From assembly GCF_030445035.2 (NCBI RefSeq), contig NC_080682.1, positions 30,982,770 through 31,046,769 on the forward strand: a stretch of DNA of 64,000 bases, written 5' to 3'. Below the pieces are notes generated by a model that saw only the letters and a list, made by a program, of their open reading frames with translations, searched no databases and was not told the origin of the DNA. The translations under genes were made by a program, and so were the position numbers. This stretch comes from Dasypus novemcinctus (lineage: Eukaryota; Chordata; Mammalia; Cingulata; Dasypodidae). This document shows, in pieces, positions 23,528 to 35,472 of this stretch (positions within the stretch are counted from its first letter, which is position 1; the number at the start of each line of letters is the position of its first letter).

Positions 23528-25615
23528 TTTTTCTTATGTGAAAATTAACCTCATCTTTGTGTTTTTTTTTTTTTTTTTTTTTTGCAATTTATGGCTGACA
23601 AAGGTTTAAACTGGGAGATTACCAGGCAAACTGATTCTTAATTCCCTAGCCTAGTAGATAGGTTTAATCTGCCACACCTAGTCTTGCCTTAAAAGCTCTT
23701 GCAAAGAGGAGGCCCTTTCCCAATTGTTTCTATAATCAGATTTCTATGACTTTTTCATCCTGCTTAGTTCAATTTGGGCTTTAAGAATATTTATAAATAT
23801 AACTGCATATTTAATTTTTAACAATTTGAATAGAACTCTTTTAAGAATTTTTATTTTTTAATTTGATATTATCCTGATGTATGAAGACATACATTGAGCT
23901 TTTTTTTTAAAAATGGGCAGACACAAAGAGTTAGACACAAACACAACTCATTGATATTACTTGTAATTTGCATTATTTTATATACTGTTTAGCTTAATTA
24001 ATTAGGGGTCCAGAAATACATATTACTTATATAACTGCATATTTAACCTCAACAATTCAAGCAAATAGGCAGACATGAATAGTTTGACACAACAACATGA
24101 CTTTAGTTACTTTAAACTTTTGAAAGACTTTTGAAACTCTTCTTAATTTGCACTATGACCATGCAGTTTACCACAAGAATTTTCTTTCTTACTTAATGGA
24201 TTGTAATAACCAAAATGTTCTCAATGCCTTAGCACAATTTTGTTTTAGAACTTTATATTTTACCTTGAAATTAGCAGAATTTTGGATAAGCAACATGATT
24301 AATTTTATATATATTTACTGAGGCTATTTGAAGCCTCAGGGAGACAGACTGCTTTCTTTCATGAATTGCCACTCTTAGGAACACTGACCGTCAAGGCAGG
24401 AGACTTCTCCCCCTCCACCCCCCTTTTGGTTTTGGAGATAATAAAACTCCAGTGGTCATTTAAACTTATTCTATCAGGCAGCAATTTATTTAGTTTACAC
24501 TTGAATTCATGAGAGAAAGGGTTACTAATACCAGAAGAGGAGACAGTGATGTCCCAGCTCTTCTCAATTATGAAATATCCATAGGCAAAGGCAAACGGTG
24601 AGGTTAGGCTTGAAGTAACCATAAACAAAGGAAAGGTTAGTGTAGAATTTACACTTAAATAATAGTTTCAGGCTAAATTCACCCAGCTATAATCTCAGTT
24701 ATTGTCTTTCCACTGTTTTATAATATAAATGCATTTATAAATGATTTTAACTCTTAGTTACAGTTTTTATTAATTTTTTTTAAAACCTATTAATTTTATA
24801 ACACCTTTAAATACCTTTCATTCAACTTATAACATATTAAATGAACTTAACCATTACTTTAATTTTTCCTTTAAAGTAAAAGAATAAATCTCTTGCAGTT
24901 AGTTTGAAATAAAAGGCTACTTTTCAGGATTTGATTTCTAGAACATAAAATGTTCTTTTAAAAGAGGTAAGACTCTTCTTCAAACATTGAGGATATGATG
25001 AGGTTAAAGCACAAGAAGCTATTGATAAAATATTTTCTTTGTATATTGATCTTACTCAATTTAATCATAAAAATTTCCCTTCCACAAACCTTCTACACTT
25101 TCAGTATTCATTCAGGTTCTGTCCCACACTCTACTCTTTCCAATAATCAATCATTTTATCTTAGGACAAAATCATCTTCTGTTGCCTTAACAATAAAAAC
25201 ACACTCCATATATCCCACATATTAAGTGACCAGGCAAACTTCTTACAACATATAATTGCCATTAATACTAAACAAGTTTGTTAAAATAATGAACTTTTCT
25301 TCTCTTTAAATACTTAGTAGCATGTAATACCAGAAACAGTTTTTTTGGAAGCAAGTTGGCAGGGGAGATTGGCTGCCGAAAAAGTTTGTTATAAAATTGC
25401 CTTTTATTATTATTATTATCAATTCAGTTTTGTTAAATAATGACTTTCTGCAATTAGCCACTTAAATACCTTAAACAATGCTTTGTAAAACTTTTATAAT
25501 TATTTATACCCTTAAGACAGATTTTACCTTCACAGAACACATTCTCTCACTTAAGGTTACTACAATACCTTCTAAGAACCTGAGCAGAATGCAAACGTAT
25601 TTTGGCTTTGACACC

Positions 25616-25948
25616 CTAAGGAGGGAACTTTACTGCATTTATTCTGATTCTGCTTTTCACCTCCTTCACTTCCCCCCCTTCCAGGCAGTCGGGTGCACAA
25701 CAAACAGGAATGCGGCTTATGAATAGAAGGGTGGACTCACTGGAAAGGGGCAAGCTGCTCCCCGATTTCCAGCTTTCAGCCAAAATGGGCAGACAGAACC
25801 TACTCAAATTTGGCAACTCTCCCAGGAACCCAGCCGCCCCGACTGGGACATTCCCAACAAACTTGGGTGCTTGGCGTGGACACAGATGGCCTCCAAGCCC
25901 CGGCAAAGGGCCAGACCAGAGACAAGACAGCAGAACATGCACAAACAT
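25616..25948 (-). CDS. 110-residue open frame, ERV-B copy 2
   Basis: Same length and ends as the frame at 13905-14237, with substitutions such as Ala5 to Val and Arg37 to Gly and no disruption. Function unknown; see the copy 1 entry for the caveat that the copies are young. Confidence 0.25.
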   Translation of the reverse strand: MFVHVLLSCLWSGPLPGLGGHLCPRQAPKFVGNVPVGAAGFLGELPNLSRFCLPILAESWKSGSSLPLSSESTLLFISRIPVCCAPDCLEGGEVKEVKSRIRINAVKFPP

Positions 25949-26833
25949 CTAGACTCCTCAGCTTTTGCCCCAGAATCATTTCACCCCCTTGCCAATGGCA
26001 AGGGAGGGCGCCAGCTCAGCTGTAATTCTACTTTATGTAAGGACACAACTCCAACACTAACATTGAGCTGACACAGACAGAAGCACAAAGCTCACTAATC
26101 TGACTCACAAGTTTATATATTTATTTTCACCACGGCTGCCCCCACAGCCATCACAAACCTCAGAACACTTAACATTTGGTATAAAGCGAATTCATTCACA
26201 AATTAGCACCATAACAAAAGATTTCAGCTAGACTTTTCCACTGTTTAAACTTTACATCCAGACCAAGCTCCACCAGAAAAGCCGATCCATTTTCCTGTAA
26301 CCAAGTTTTGTTTTCCTTAATCTAGACCAATTTCCAGGATATTAGGACTTGAACCTATAAATACCCTTCCTATTAAAATCGAGACTCCACTCCTTTAGTG
26401 GATATAAGACCAGTACCAGATTCTAACATGCAGTTAGACAAACCCAAAACACCAGGGCTTTTCCCCGGTTTTCCTCCTTTTCCCAAGCCTAGAGAGAACG
26501 GCTTCCCCCCAGCCTTCTGGGGCTACTAGGGTTCTCTCGGGAGGTGATCAGCCTCCCCTTCCTAGCAATTAAACTAGGGCCTTCCAGACTGTGCTCACCC
26601 GGGGAGTCTTACCTTCTTCCATGTTCGGAGTTCTTTTTCGTTCCCAGAATCTTTCTCTTCAGACCTTCCATTGCCCTCGATTTTTGTCGGGAAGATTCTG
26701 GTGGAGCCCACATCTTTTCTGGATTAAATTTAATCCAGGGGCTCCCAGATTTGGGGTTCACCCAAGTCCTCCCGGCTTCCTCGGGGATTTGGAAGGGGCA
26801 GCAAAATGCTACCGTCTCTGGCCTTCCTTTGTT

Positions 26834-26851
26834 GTCCCTTCATGGTCGCCA
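26834..26851 (-). promoter_or_regulatory. primer-binding site, tRNA-Arg type (copy 2)
   Basis: Minus strand reads TGGCGACCATGAAGGGAC, four bases inside the LTR. This is complementary to the 3' end of an Arg tRNA (anticodon CCG/TCG group) with CCA, with one CpG-type mismatch. Confidence 0.75.
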
Positions 26852-26855
26852 AAAA

Positions 26856-27329
26856 TGTTGTGGAATTTAAGAGAAGTTCAATTATTTGAGTATAGAGAGG
26901 CCAGGACTCAGGAATGATTTTGAGAAGGAAAAATGGTTTATTGATGGCCGGCCAGACTCGGGAGCTTTCTGTTTGAATCCCGAGCCCTGAACAAGATTTT
27001 CAAACGTCTTTTATACAGAGAGGAAAGGCCAAATGGTCCCTTTGTTTCAGTTCTCAATAGGCTTCAATTAGCATATATCTTCCACATCTTAGGTAAGCTT
27101 TTAGCATGGACTCCAGACATTCTAGATAAGCCTTTAGCACATTTGGTTTTTGCATTTCCCCTAAATACTTAAAGTTTATAGCCCCCGCATTGTTAAACAT
27201 TTCCTGGGACTGGAGCTGCTGCTAGTCCCCAAGGGCAGGACTGCAGCCCCCCACCGTTCCACACCCACAAGTCAAACAACTTAGTTATCTCTGAAGAGAC
27301 AAAGAGCCTTCCACCCATAGCCCACATCA
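26856..27329 (-). mobile_element. ERV-B copy 2 5' LTR
   Basis: Antisense, subtype 1, TGTTGTGGAA to CCCACATCA on the plus strand. ATAC follows at 27330-27333 as the second half of the target duplication. Confidence 0.92.
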
Positions 27330-28205
27330 ATACAGCTCTATGTCTTCCAACGGCTCCCTGTCAATCTGTGGGGATGAGACTTACTTGCCCAAATGGGACT
27401 CTGTATGGGTAGCCCCAATGATATAGTCACAGCTCAAATGCTTTCCCAGGGATTTAAGCCAGGAAAAGGCTTAGGAAAGCTTGAGACAGGCATTACTCAA
27501 CCCATACCAGCCACAGGACACACCCACAAAAAAGATCTGGGAAATTTAGCCTAGGGGTCATTGATCTTCCTATACTCCATGCAGACCAAATCACCTGGCT
27601 TTCAGATGAACCTGTATGGGTCGATCAATGGCCTTTATCCGTAGACAAGCTACAGGCCACCCAGCAGTTAGTGCAGGAACAGCTAGTGACAGGACATATT
27701 ACAGAAAGTGACTCTCCCAGGAATACTCCTATTTTTGTCATTAAAAAGAAATCTGGAAAATGGTGATTATTGCAAGACTTAAAAGCAGTAAACAAAACAA
27801 TGATACCTATGGGAGCTTTGCAGCCTGGTCTTCCAACCCCTGTAGCCATCCCCTTTGGATATTATAAAATTATCATAGATCTAAAAGATTGTTTCTTTAC
27901 TATCCTATTATACCCGGTGGATCAAAAACGCTTTGCATTTAGCCTCCCCTCTGTGAATTTCAAAGAACCTATGAGGAGATATCACTGGAAGGTTTTACCC
28001 CAAGGCATGACAAACAGCCCTACCTTATGTCAAAAATTTGCGGCTACCGCCATAAGAGAAGTAAGGGCAATGTGGAAAGACCTTTATGTTATTCACTACA
28101 TGGATGGCATTTTAATGGTTGGTAAAAAGGAACAAGATGTCCTAACATGTTACCATATGAAAACAGCCTTAAAGGCACACGGGCTTCAAATTGCCCCTGA
28201 TAAAG
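27330..28205 (+). pseudogene. class II ERV protease C-terminus, G-patch and reverse transcriptase fingers/palm
   Basis: Continues the protease frame cut at 20128. NLWGRDLL is followed by a G-patch-like stretch [10 protein letters not shown] (about 27448-27477), a feature of betaretroviral proteases. The RT domain runs from about 27590: [75 protein letters not shown]. Breaks: a TGA at 27764-27766, stops between the G-patch and RT, and the catalytic YMDD reads YMDG (28097-28108), removing one metal-binding Asp. The frame stops at 28205 at an ERV-B LTR; its continuation is on the other strand, starting at 33733. Confidence 0.92.
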
Positions 28206-28683
28206 TGTTGTAGAATTTGAGAGAAGTTCAATTATTTGAGTATAGAGAGGCCAGGACTAAGGAATGATTTTGAGAAGGAAAAATGGTTTATTGATGGCCG
28301 GCCGGACTCGGGAACTTCTGATTGAATCCCGAGCCCTGAACAAGATTTTCAAATGTCTTTTATACAGAGAGGAAAGGCCAAATGGTCCCTTTGTTTCAGT
28401 TCTCAGTAGGCTTCAATTAGCATATATATCTTCCCCATCTTAGGTAAGCTTTTAGCATGGACTCCAGATATTCTAGATAAGCTTTTAGCACATTTACTTT
28501 TTGCATTTCCCCTAAATACTTAAAGTTTATAGCCCTTGCATTGTTAAACTGTTTCCTGGGACTGGAGCCTGTTGCCATTGTTCCTAAGGGCAGGACTGCA
28601 GCCTCTTACCGTTCCACACCCACAGCCTTCAGCTTAGGTTATCTCTGAAGAGACAAAGAGCCTTCCACCCATAGCCCACATCA
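28206..28683 (-). mobile_element. ERV-B LTR, antisense, at an inversion breakpoint
   Basis: A lone LTR of subtype 2 ('cacagccttcagcttaggtt' near the right end), like 33734 and 40536. Left flank AAAG (28202-28205). The right flank does not match it; instead the reverse complement of AAAG lies immediately left of the plus-strand LTR at 33734. This is the pattern left by a solo LTR insertion followed by inversion between two opposed LTRs. Confidence 0.9.
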
Positions 28684-30782
28684 ACAGGAATAAGGTTCAT
28701 ATGGACAACACTTAAGATTGAGGGCTTGGCTTATATCAAGCTATATAACTTTCAAGATGTTCAAAAGACCCTGTCTGTTAGCATACTTGACCATAATCCA
28801 TCTTTACCTTCTGACCAGGTTATGTTAATAAACAGGTAGAACTTGAATTATATACTTGCCTTGTTTCTTATGCAAATTTTTTGCATGTACTTTCAGAGAA
28901 GCCTTAGAGTACAACAGTATACCTGACAAGGAAATTTAGTTGTTTGTTTCTCTGGTATACAGCATTTTCCTAAAAAAAAAAAAAAATGCAGTGCTGCCAT
29001 AACTCCCCATTTTCTTAAAGAAATTGTGAATTTAAAAGACAGTAATACATAGCATACAGGATTCCTATGTATCCTCTCACTACCAACCCTTCGTTATTGT
29101 GGAATATTTGTTACAAATGTGGAAAGAACATTTTCAAAATATTACTGTTAGCTGTAGCAACATTTGGTGTACTTTTCCTACTAACAGTTCTATTATTAAC
29201 ACCATTTATTAGTATTGTGTTTTTGTTATAGGTCATGTGAGAACATTCCCATATTTATTTATTTGTTTTTTAATTTTGAAAAAATACTTATATTACATAA
29301 ATGTTACATAAAAAATGTAGGGGATTCACATATGTCCCATTCCCTATCCATCCCCACACCTTCCCACAATAACAACATGCTTCATTAGTGTGGTACATTT
29401 GTTACAATTGATGAATGCTTATTGGAGTATTGCCACTAAGTATAGATTATACTAAGCATAGATTATAGTTTATATTTTAGTTTAAACTCTCTCCCACACA
29501 TTTTTGTAAATTATTACACAATATTTATTGGCTTATATCTGTCACTGCAACATCATTCAGGACAATTCCAATGTCCCAAAAATGCAACCTTATTATACAC
29601 ACACACACATGCACATATATATTTTAAAGATACTTAAGTTACAAAAATATTACATTAAAAATATAGGGAATTCCCATTCTCATATTTTTGCAGTTAACCA
29701 CAGTCCATTATCCACAACAGGTTTTGCTCTAGTATACACTCCTGTGCCTTTTATAGTCTATCCAAAATGTTCACTTATTGACTCTCAGTTTCACCATAGA
29801 GTTGTGTTGTCTGTCAAATTTACAAAGTTTTCATAGCTCCAAGAGGAAAAATCCCGTACCCCATCATACTCACCTATTGTTGAAACTTCATATTGGTATA
29901 GTACCATCTTTGCCATTGCTGTAAAAAATTTCAATATTACTAATAACTATAGACCATAAGTTACATTAGTTATAATATCCTTGTCTGTCATATTCTAAAT
30001 ACATGTATTATTGAGTTACATTTGCACTAGTTCACAGAAAATTATTCTTGTATTTTTACTATTAATCACAATCTTCATCTACCACCAAGTTCTCTATGTT
30101 ACACTGCCTTTAAGTTATTTTCTCATTCTTTCTATTTAAATTTATGTCCTCAGACCATGCCTATCAGCCACTGTCACCTTTATACATCAGCAGTGTTAAA
30201 CTCATTATACTGTGTTACCATCAAATTTATCCATTTCTATACATTTACAATCAACCTTATTAAAAATTCTTCATACATTAAACATCAGCTACCCCTTCTA
30301 AGCTCTCAATCTACCACATAGTATCATATGCAGGCTAAAAGCATTTTTGTCTAATATGGTTAAATTTTCTCAGAATTTTCATCAATATAAAAGTGAAAAT
30401 AAAACTGGTACTGAACACTTTCATCTGGCAATAAGTGATTGAAATGGTTAATTTCAAAGAAGAGCTATGCCTTAACTGAAAAACAAATTTGCAGATGTGT
30501 GCATTCCGTATGGAAAATAATCTCTACAAACTATTATTCTGTGTTGTTGACATACCTGTAGGTTAGAGGACACAACATAAGGACCACCAATGTGTAAACC
30601 ACAGAGGCCAAGTTGAACCGGATACTTTGGGGTTAGGCACACATCAGAGGAAGAGGAATATGTGTGGAATATAGTGATGGCAGTAAGGTGGGAGGGACAG
30701 GTAGAGTAGACTTTGTGGCACCCACTGACTGAATGCTTCTACAGGATGGTGACAATGATGAACACATAAGAGGAGAGATTGA
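28684..30782. other. non-retroviral DNA trapped between LTRs, with repeated L1 3'-end-like segments
   Basis: This 2.1 kb has no counterpart in ERV-A or ERV-B and lies beyond the class II LTR at 30783, so it is probably genomic DNA that originally flanked that provirus. Within it a motif like 'tacataaaaaatgtagggga' followed by 'ttcccat' recurs in diverged form at about 29000, 29290 and 29640. The texture ('attagtgtggtacatttgtt', 'tcattcaggacaattccaat') resembles 3' ends of armadillo L1 copies read antisense. No gene is recognised. Confidence 0.45.
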
Positions 30783-31250
30783 TTGACCTGGCCCGCAGGT
30801 CAAATGAACCGGCACCTGAAAGAGGGAGTGGGAATTGGGGGACAAGAGGTGGAGAAACAGAGACAAGACAGGATTCTGATCAAGTCTCCATTTATTGAGG
30901 GTAGAGCATCAGAATATATACTAAGGGGAGGGTATTAGCAGGGGGCGATAGGCTGATGAAGCGGCTCTTCCATATAAGGCAATAAAATGCTGTTACACCA
31001 CTTGCTATAGGTTGTGAGTCTTCAATGCTGGTCATGGCTTCAACATCTTGTAGTGCATGCACGACACTTTTTGCCTGGGAAACTGGGTAAAGGGGAAGAA
31101 GAAGGTGGAAGCACAGGGGTGGAGTAGGCGTACTTATGAAAACTGCCATGTTGCTGGAGACCGCAAATGCACGTAGCTCCGGGTGGCTCCCCACAGGTTC
31201 CCCTTCATTATTATATTTTATGAAGCACCCTGAGTTCGGGGGAACTGTGC
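30783..31250 (-). mobile_element. class II ERV LTR-like segment (R and U5 best preserved)
   Basis: On the minus strand a TATA-like 'tatatattctg' is followed by 'ctcaataaatggagacttga', then 'tcttgtctctgtttctcc' and an end near 'ctgcgggccaggtca'. This order (TATA, AATAAA closely followed by 'gagacttgatcag', T/C-rich U5) is typical of class II/IAP-like LTRs. It follows the integrase end by only 0.4-0.6 kb, so this provirus had little or no env. The outer (U3) boundary is uncertain. The open frame 30892-31404 lies over it and is probably incidental. Confidence 0.55.
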
Positions 31251-31829
31251 CTGTTTTAGGCCGAGGCATGCAAACGGTTAGGCGGATTGCCTTATCCGTC
31301 ATGGAGAATGCAACAGCGGCGAAAAGCTGCGTCTCTGTCTTAGGTGGCTCTGCCTTGGAACCGATCATGCCCAGTTGCCCATCATTGGCTATCCAGTTCA
31401 TCACCTCAGAACCTGACAGGGTTCATATGTATTTGAGAACCGCTGCCAGCAGTCAGGGTGCTCCCATTTTGGTTATAATGTGTGGAGGCCAGAGGGAGGT
31501 GCGGTACGCATCGCGTTCTCTTACTGTGGTTTCATAATGGAGGTTTGGGGAGGTGAAAGCAAGAGGGAGAGAGAGAAACATGAGGGAGCTGTAGCAAGGA
31601 TGGGCTCTTCAGTCGCAAGCAGCTGGTGCTGGCGGATGTGGTGTGAGGCGTTGGCCGATACACTCTTAGGTTGTACTAAAGACTCGGAGTGCCGGTGTCA
31701 CAGAAGGATTCCAGGGGGCTGTACAGCTGCATGGGTTTTAGCATTGGTTGCTCTCCTGCAAGAAAGCAGAGTTCATTCAGGGAGCGTTCTCTACCCTGGA
31801 TACATTGTTATTATCTATTTGTTTTACCA

Positions 31830-33733
31830 ATAGCTCCGGCAGCCACCTGGCTGCATCTAGTTCTTTGGAATAGATGCAAACTGATCCTCTGCCCCACATT
31901 AGGATGGGATAGGGTCCATGCCAAGTATTATCCATTGGGTCTTTCCATAGGACTGTGGCATGTTTTGTGCTGGTATTAGGGTGCCAGAAGCGGTCAGCCG
32001 CAGAATGTCCTTTTTGATCTAAGCTTAAAAAATTTAGAATAAAGAGAGAGTGGGATAATAGATTTTTGGGTGATCCTTTGATGGGGTACCACTCCCCCTT
32101 TTTAAATTTTTCTATGATATTTTTAGAGACAGATGTGCTCTTTCGACTATACCATGGCCTTGGGGGTTATATGGAATGCCTGTGATGTGTTTTATGCCCA
32201 GATGTTGGCAGAAGGTGGCAAACATGTGACTGGTATAACCGGGCCCATTATCTGTTTTTATTTGTTGTGGGATTCCTAATACTGACATGGCAGTTAACAC
32301 ATGGGCAATAACGTTTTTTCCTGCTTCCCCTGTTTGTGGGGTGGTGAAAATAAAGCCGCTAAAGGTATCAACAGTAACATGCACCTATTGTAGATTACCA
32401 AATTCAGGAATATGAGTTACGTCCATTTGCCAGAGGGCATTGGGTATGAGACCTCAAGGATTCACTCCTAAATGAGGTGTAGGTAAAAAGGGTTTTTTTT
32501 TACACAGGAAGGGCATTCTTTAACAATCTGACGAGCCTGTTCTCTGGTAATTTGGAACATAAGCCTTAAAGTATGTGCATTAGTATGATGTAATTGGTGA
32601 GCTTTAACAGCCTTGTTAAGGTTATCCGAGTTGTTATGCATGCCCTGGTTAACAAAGCACAGTAGTCTAGTGGCTTGATCAGCTAAATGATTTCCTAGGG
32701 TAAGGGGACAGGGAAGATTGGAATGAGCTCTAAGGTGACCAATAAAAAATGGGTGATTTCTTTTTTGAATAAGAGATTGTAGTTATGTAAATAAGGTTGT
32801 CGCTTCCGAGACATTCTTTATTTGAGCGGCAGTTTCAAGCAAAGGGACTGACTGAGCTATATAAGCGCTATCTGTGAAGAGATTGAAAGAGGCATCTCAG
32901 AATGCAGAGAATACAGCTATGACAGCTTGTAGGTCTGTAAGCTGCTCAGATTTGGAGTGGGTTTGAAACCAGACAGTTTTGTTATTAAAGACATAAGCAG
33001 CCATTCCTGAAGAGGACCCATCGTTGAATATTGATAGAGCTCCAGTGATGGGTTGGAGAGAAGTGGTGAAAGGGAAAATGAAGTCATGCGTACTCAAAAA
33101 TTGTAGTAGCTTATCACTGGGGTAATGGTTATCTATTTGTCTGGCATAAGATGCACAAGCAATAGGCCAGCTGTCAGTTGTCTGCAACAGCCAGCTGATT
33201 TGTTCCTTAGTATAGGGCTGAATAATGGTATCGGGTTCCTTACCAAAATTACGTTTGCCTTGTTCTCTCCCTAGGCGGACAATATCTGTGACAGCTTGGT
33301 AGTAAGGATAAATTACTTTAGCAGGTGACGTGGGTAAGTGCACACACATTATGGGGGCTGTTTGCCAGAATACTGCCGTGGGAGTGAAAGAAGTTTTATA
33401 TATGACAAAAAACAAGGGTTGGCTATAGTCCATGGTAGTGACAAATTGTGATTGTATAGCTTGCTCGACTATTTTAAGGGCTTGGCGTCCTTCCGGAGTA
33501 AGACTTCTAGGGGAGTTAGGGTTAGAGTCTCCTTGTAATATGTTAAATAGGGGTTTTAAGCCTCCTGCGGTTAATTTTAAGTAGGGAGGGAGCCAATTTA
33601 TGTTGCCTAAAAGCTTTTGGAAGTCGTTTAGGATTTTTAGTCTATCTAGTCTGAGGTTGGCCTTCTGGGTGGTTATTTTATTTCCTGCCATAGGAAACCC
33701 CAGGTAGGTATAAGGGTCTTGTAATCGTACTTT
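31830..33733 (-). pseudogene. class II ERV RT connection, RNase H and integrase
   Basis: Picks up the pol frame left at 28205, on the opposite strand. From 33733 downward: RT thumb/connection (LGNINWLPPYLKL), RNase H with FNDGSSSG near 33030 (usual TDG as NDG), LFTDSAYIAQS, and HLADQATR. The integrase zinc finger has His pair and CPSC near 32520-32610. The core has QMDV near 32430, TDNGPGY near 32255 and GIVERAH near 32150, with 35 residues between the second Asp and the Glu. A C-terminal domain with SWHGP-like and WGRGSVC segments ends near 31830. Breaks: a stop after RNase H residue FSAF (32897), one before [10 protein letters not shown] (about 32387), and others. Orientation is reversed relative to 27330-28205 by the inversion. 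Confidence 0.9.
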
Positions 33734-34211
33734 CGATGTGGGCTATGGGTGGAAGGCTCTTTGTCTCTTCAGAGATAACCCAAGCTGAAGGCTGTGGGTG
33801 TGGAATGGTAAGAGGCTGCAGTCCTGCCCTTAGGAACAATGGCAACAGGCTCCAGTCCCAGGAAACAGTTTAACAATGCAAGGGCTATAAACTTTAAGTA
33901 TTTAGGGGAAATGCAAAAAGTAAATATGCTAAAAGCTTATCTAGAATATCTGGAGTCCATGCTAAAAGCTTACCTAAGATGTGGAAGATAGATATGCTAA
34001 TTGAAGCCTATTGAGAACTGAAACAAAGGGACCATTTGGCCTTTCCTCTCTGTATAAAAGACGTTTGAAAATCTTGTTCAGGGCTTGGGATTCAAACAGA
34101 AGTTCCCGAGTCCGGCCGGCCGTCAATAAACCATTTTTCCTTCTCAAAATCATTCCTGAGTCCTGGCCTCTCTATACTCAAATAATTGAACTTCTCTCAA
34201 ATTCTACAACA
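33734..34211 (+). mobile_element. ERV-B copy 3 left LTR (second inversion breakpoint)
   Basis: Begins CGATGTGGGC (TG end mutated), ends TTCTACAACA. Subtype 2, with 'aagctgaaggctgtgggtg'. Opposed to the LTR at 28206; the crossover must lie somewhere in the two, which are nearly the same sequence. Confidence 0.9.
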
Positions 34212-34215
34212 TTTT

Positions 34216-34233
34216 TGGCGACCATGAAGGGAC
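34216..34233 (+). promoter_or_regulatory. primer-binding site, tRNA-Arg type (copy 3)
   Basis: TGGCGACCATGAAGGGAC, identical to copy 2. One mismatch (CA for CG) to the complement of an Arg tRNA 3' end. Confidence 0.75.
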
Positions 34234-35139
34234 AACAAAGGAAGGCCAGAGACGGTAGCATTTTGCTGCCCCTTCCAAATCCCTGAGGAAGTTGGGAGGA
34301 CTTGGGTGAACCCCAAATCTGGGTGCCCCTGGATTAAATTTAATCCAGAAAAGATGTGGGCTCCACCAGAATCTTCCCGACAAAAATCGAGGGCAATGGA
34401 AGGTCTGAAGAGAAAGATTCTGGGAACGAAAAAGAACTCCGAACATGGAAGAAGGTAAGACTCCCCGGGTGAGCACAGTCTGGAAAACCCTAGCTTTAAT
34501 TGCTAGGAAGGGGAGGCTGATCACCTCCCGAGAGAACCCTAGTAGCCCCAGAAGGTTAGGGGGAAGCCATTCTCTCTAGGCTTGGGAAAAGGAGAAAAAC
34601 CGGGGAAAAGCCCTGGTGTTTTGGGTTTGTCTAACTGCATGTTAGAATCTGGTACTGGTCTTATATCCACTAAAGGAGTGGAGTCTTGATTTTAATAGGA
34701 AGGGTTGTTTATAGGTTCAAGTCCTAATGTCCTGGAAATTGGTCTGGATTTAAAAAAACAAACAAACTTGGTTACAGAAAAATGGATCGGCTTTTCTAGT
34801 GGAGCTTGGTCTGGGTGAAAAGTTAAATAGTGGAAAAGTCTAGCTGAAATCTTTTGTTATGGTGCTAATTTGTGGATGAATTCACTTTATACCACATGTT
34901 AAGTGTTCTGAGGTTTGTGATGGCTGTGGGGGCAGCCATGGTGAAAATAAATATATAAACTTGTGGGCCAGATTAGTGACCTTTGTGCTTCTGTCTGTGT
35001 CAGCTCAGTGCTAGTGTTGGAGTTGTGTCCTTATGTAAAGTAGAATTACAGCTGAGCTGGAGCCCTCCCTTGCCATTGGCAAGGGGGTGAAATGATTCTG
35101 GGGCAAAAGCTGAGGAGTCTGGATGTTTGTGGAGTCTAG

Positions 35140-35472
35140 ATGTTTGTGCATGCTCTGCTGTCTTGTCTCTGGTCTGGCCCTTTGCCGGGGCTTGGAGGCC
35201 ATCTGTGTCCACGCCAAGCACCCAAGTTTGTTGGGAATGTCCCAGTCAGGGTGGCTGGGTTCCTGGGAGAGTTGCCAAATTTGAGTAGGTTCTGTCTGCC
35301 CATTTTGGCTGAAAGCTGGAAAGGGGGGAGTGCCTTGCCCCTTTCCAGTGAGTCCACCCTTCTATTCATAAGCCGCATTCCTGTTTGTTGTGCACCCGAA
35401 TGCCTGGAAGGGGGGGAAGTGAAGGGGGTGAAAAGCAGAATCAGAATAAATGCAGTAAAGTTCCCTCCTTAG
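35140..35472 (+). CDS. 110-residue open frame, ERV-B copy 3
   Basis: Same ends and length as the frames in copies 1 and 2. Closest to copy 1, with changes such as Leu16 to Pro and Cys25 to Arg shared with copy 2. Function unknown. Confidence 0.25.
   Translation: MFVHALLSCLWSGPLPGLGGHLCPRQAPKFVGNVPVRVAGFLGELPNLSRFCLPILAESWKGGSALPLSSESTLLFISRIPVCCAPECLEGGEVKGVKSRIRINAVKFPP

Larger units (their letters stand above)
20129..27329 (-). mobile_element. ERV-B copy 2: complete non-autonomous provirus, minus strand
   Basis: The cleanest single insertion in the window. The 3' LTR is 20129-20602, the polypurine tract (as TTCCCCCCTTT) 20603-20613, the interior 20614-26833, the primer site 26834-26851 and the 5' LTR 26856-27329. 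The 4 bp ATAC flanks both sides (20125-20128, 27330-27333) and the host class II protease frame continues across it. By eye the two LTRs differ at about five of 474 positions. It carries the 110-residue frame (25616-25948) and the foreign LTR (23066-23527). Confidence 0.93.

Noticed and set aside
30892-31404. 170-residue minus-strand open frame as a class II env
   Set aside because: It overlaps a class II R/U5-like LTR with TATA and AATAAA, and shows no envelope motif, signal peptide or transmembrane subunit.
19753-33733. ERV-B as a chimera with native betaretroviral pol
   Set aside because: The pol belongs to a provirus with its own class II LTR at about 30783-31250, and ERV-B makes 4 bp duplications, unlike the 6 bp typical of class II integrases.
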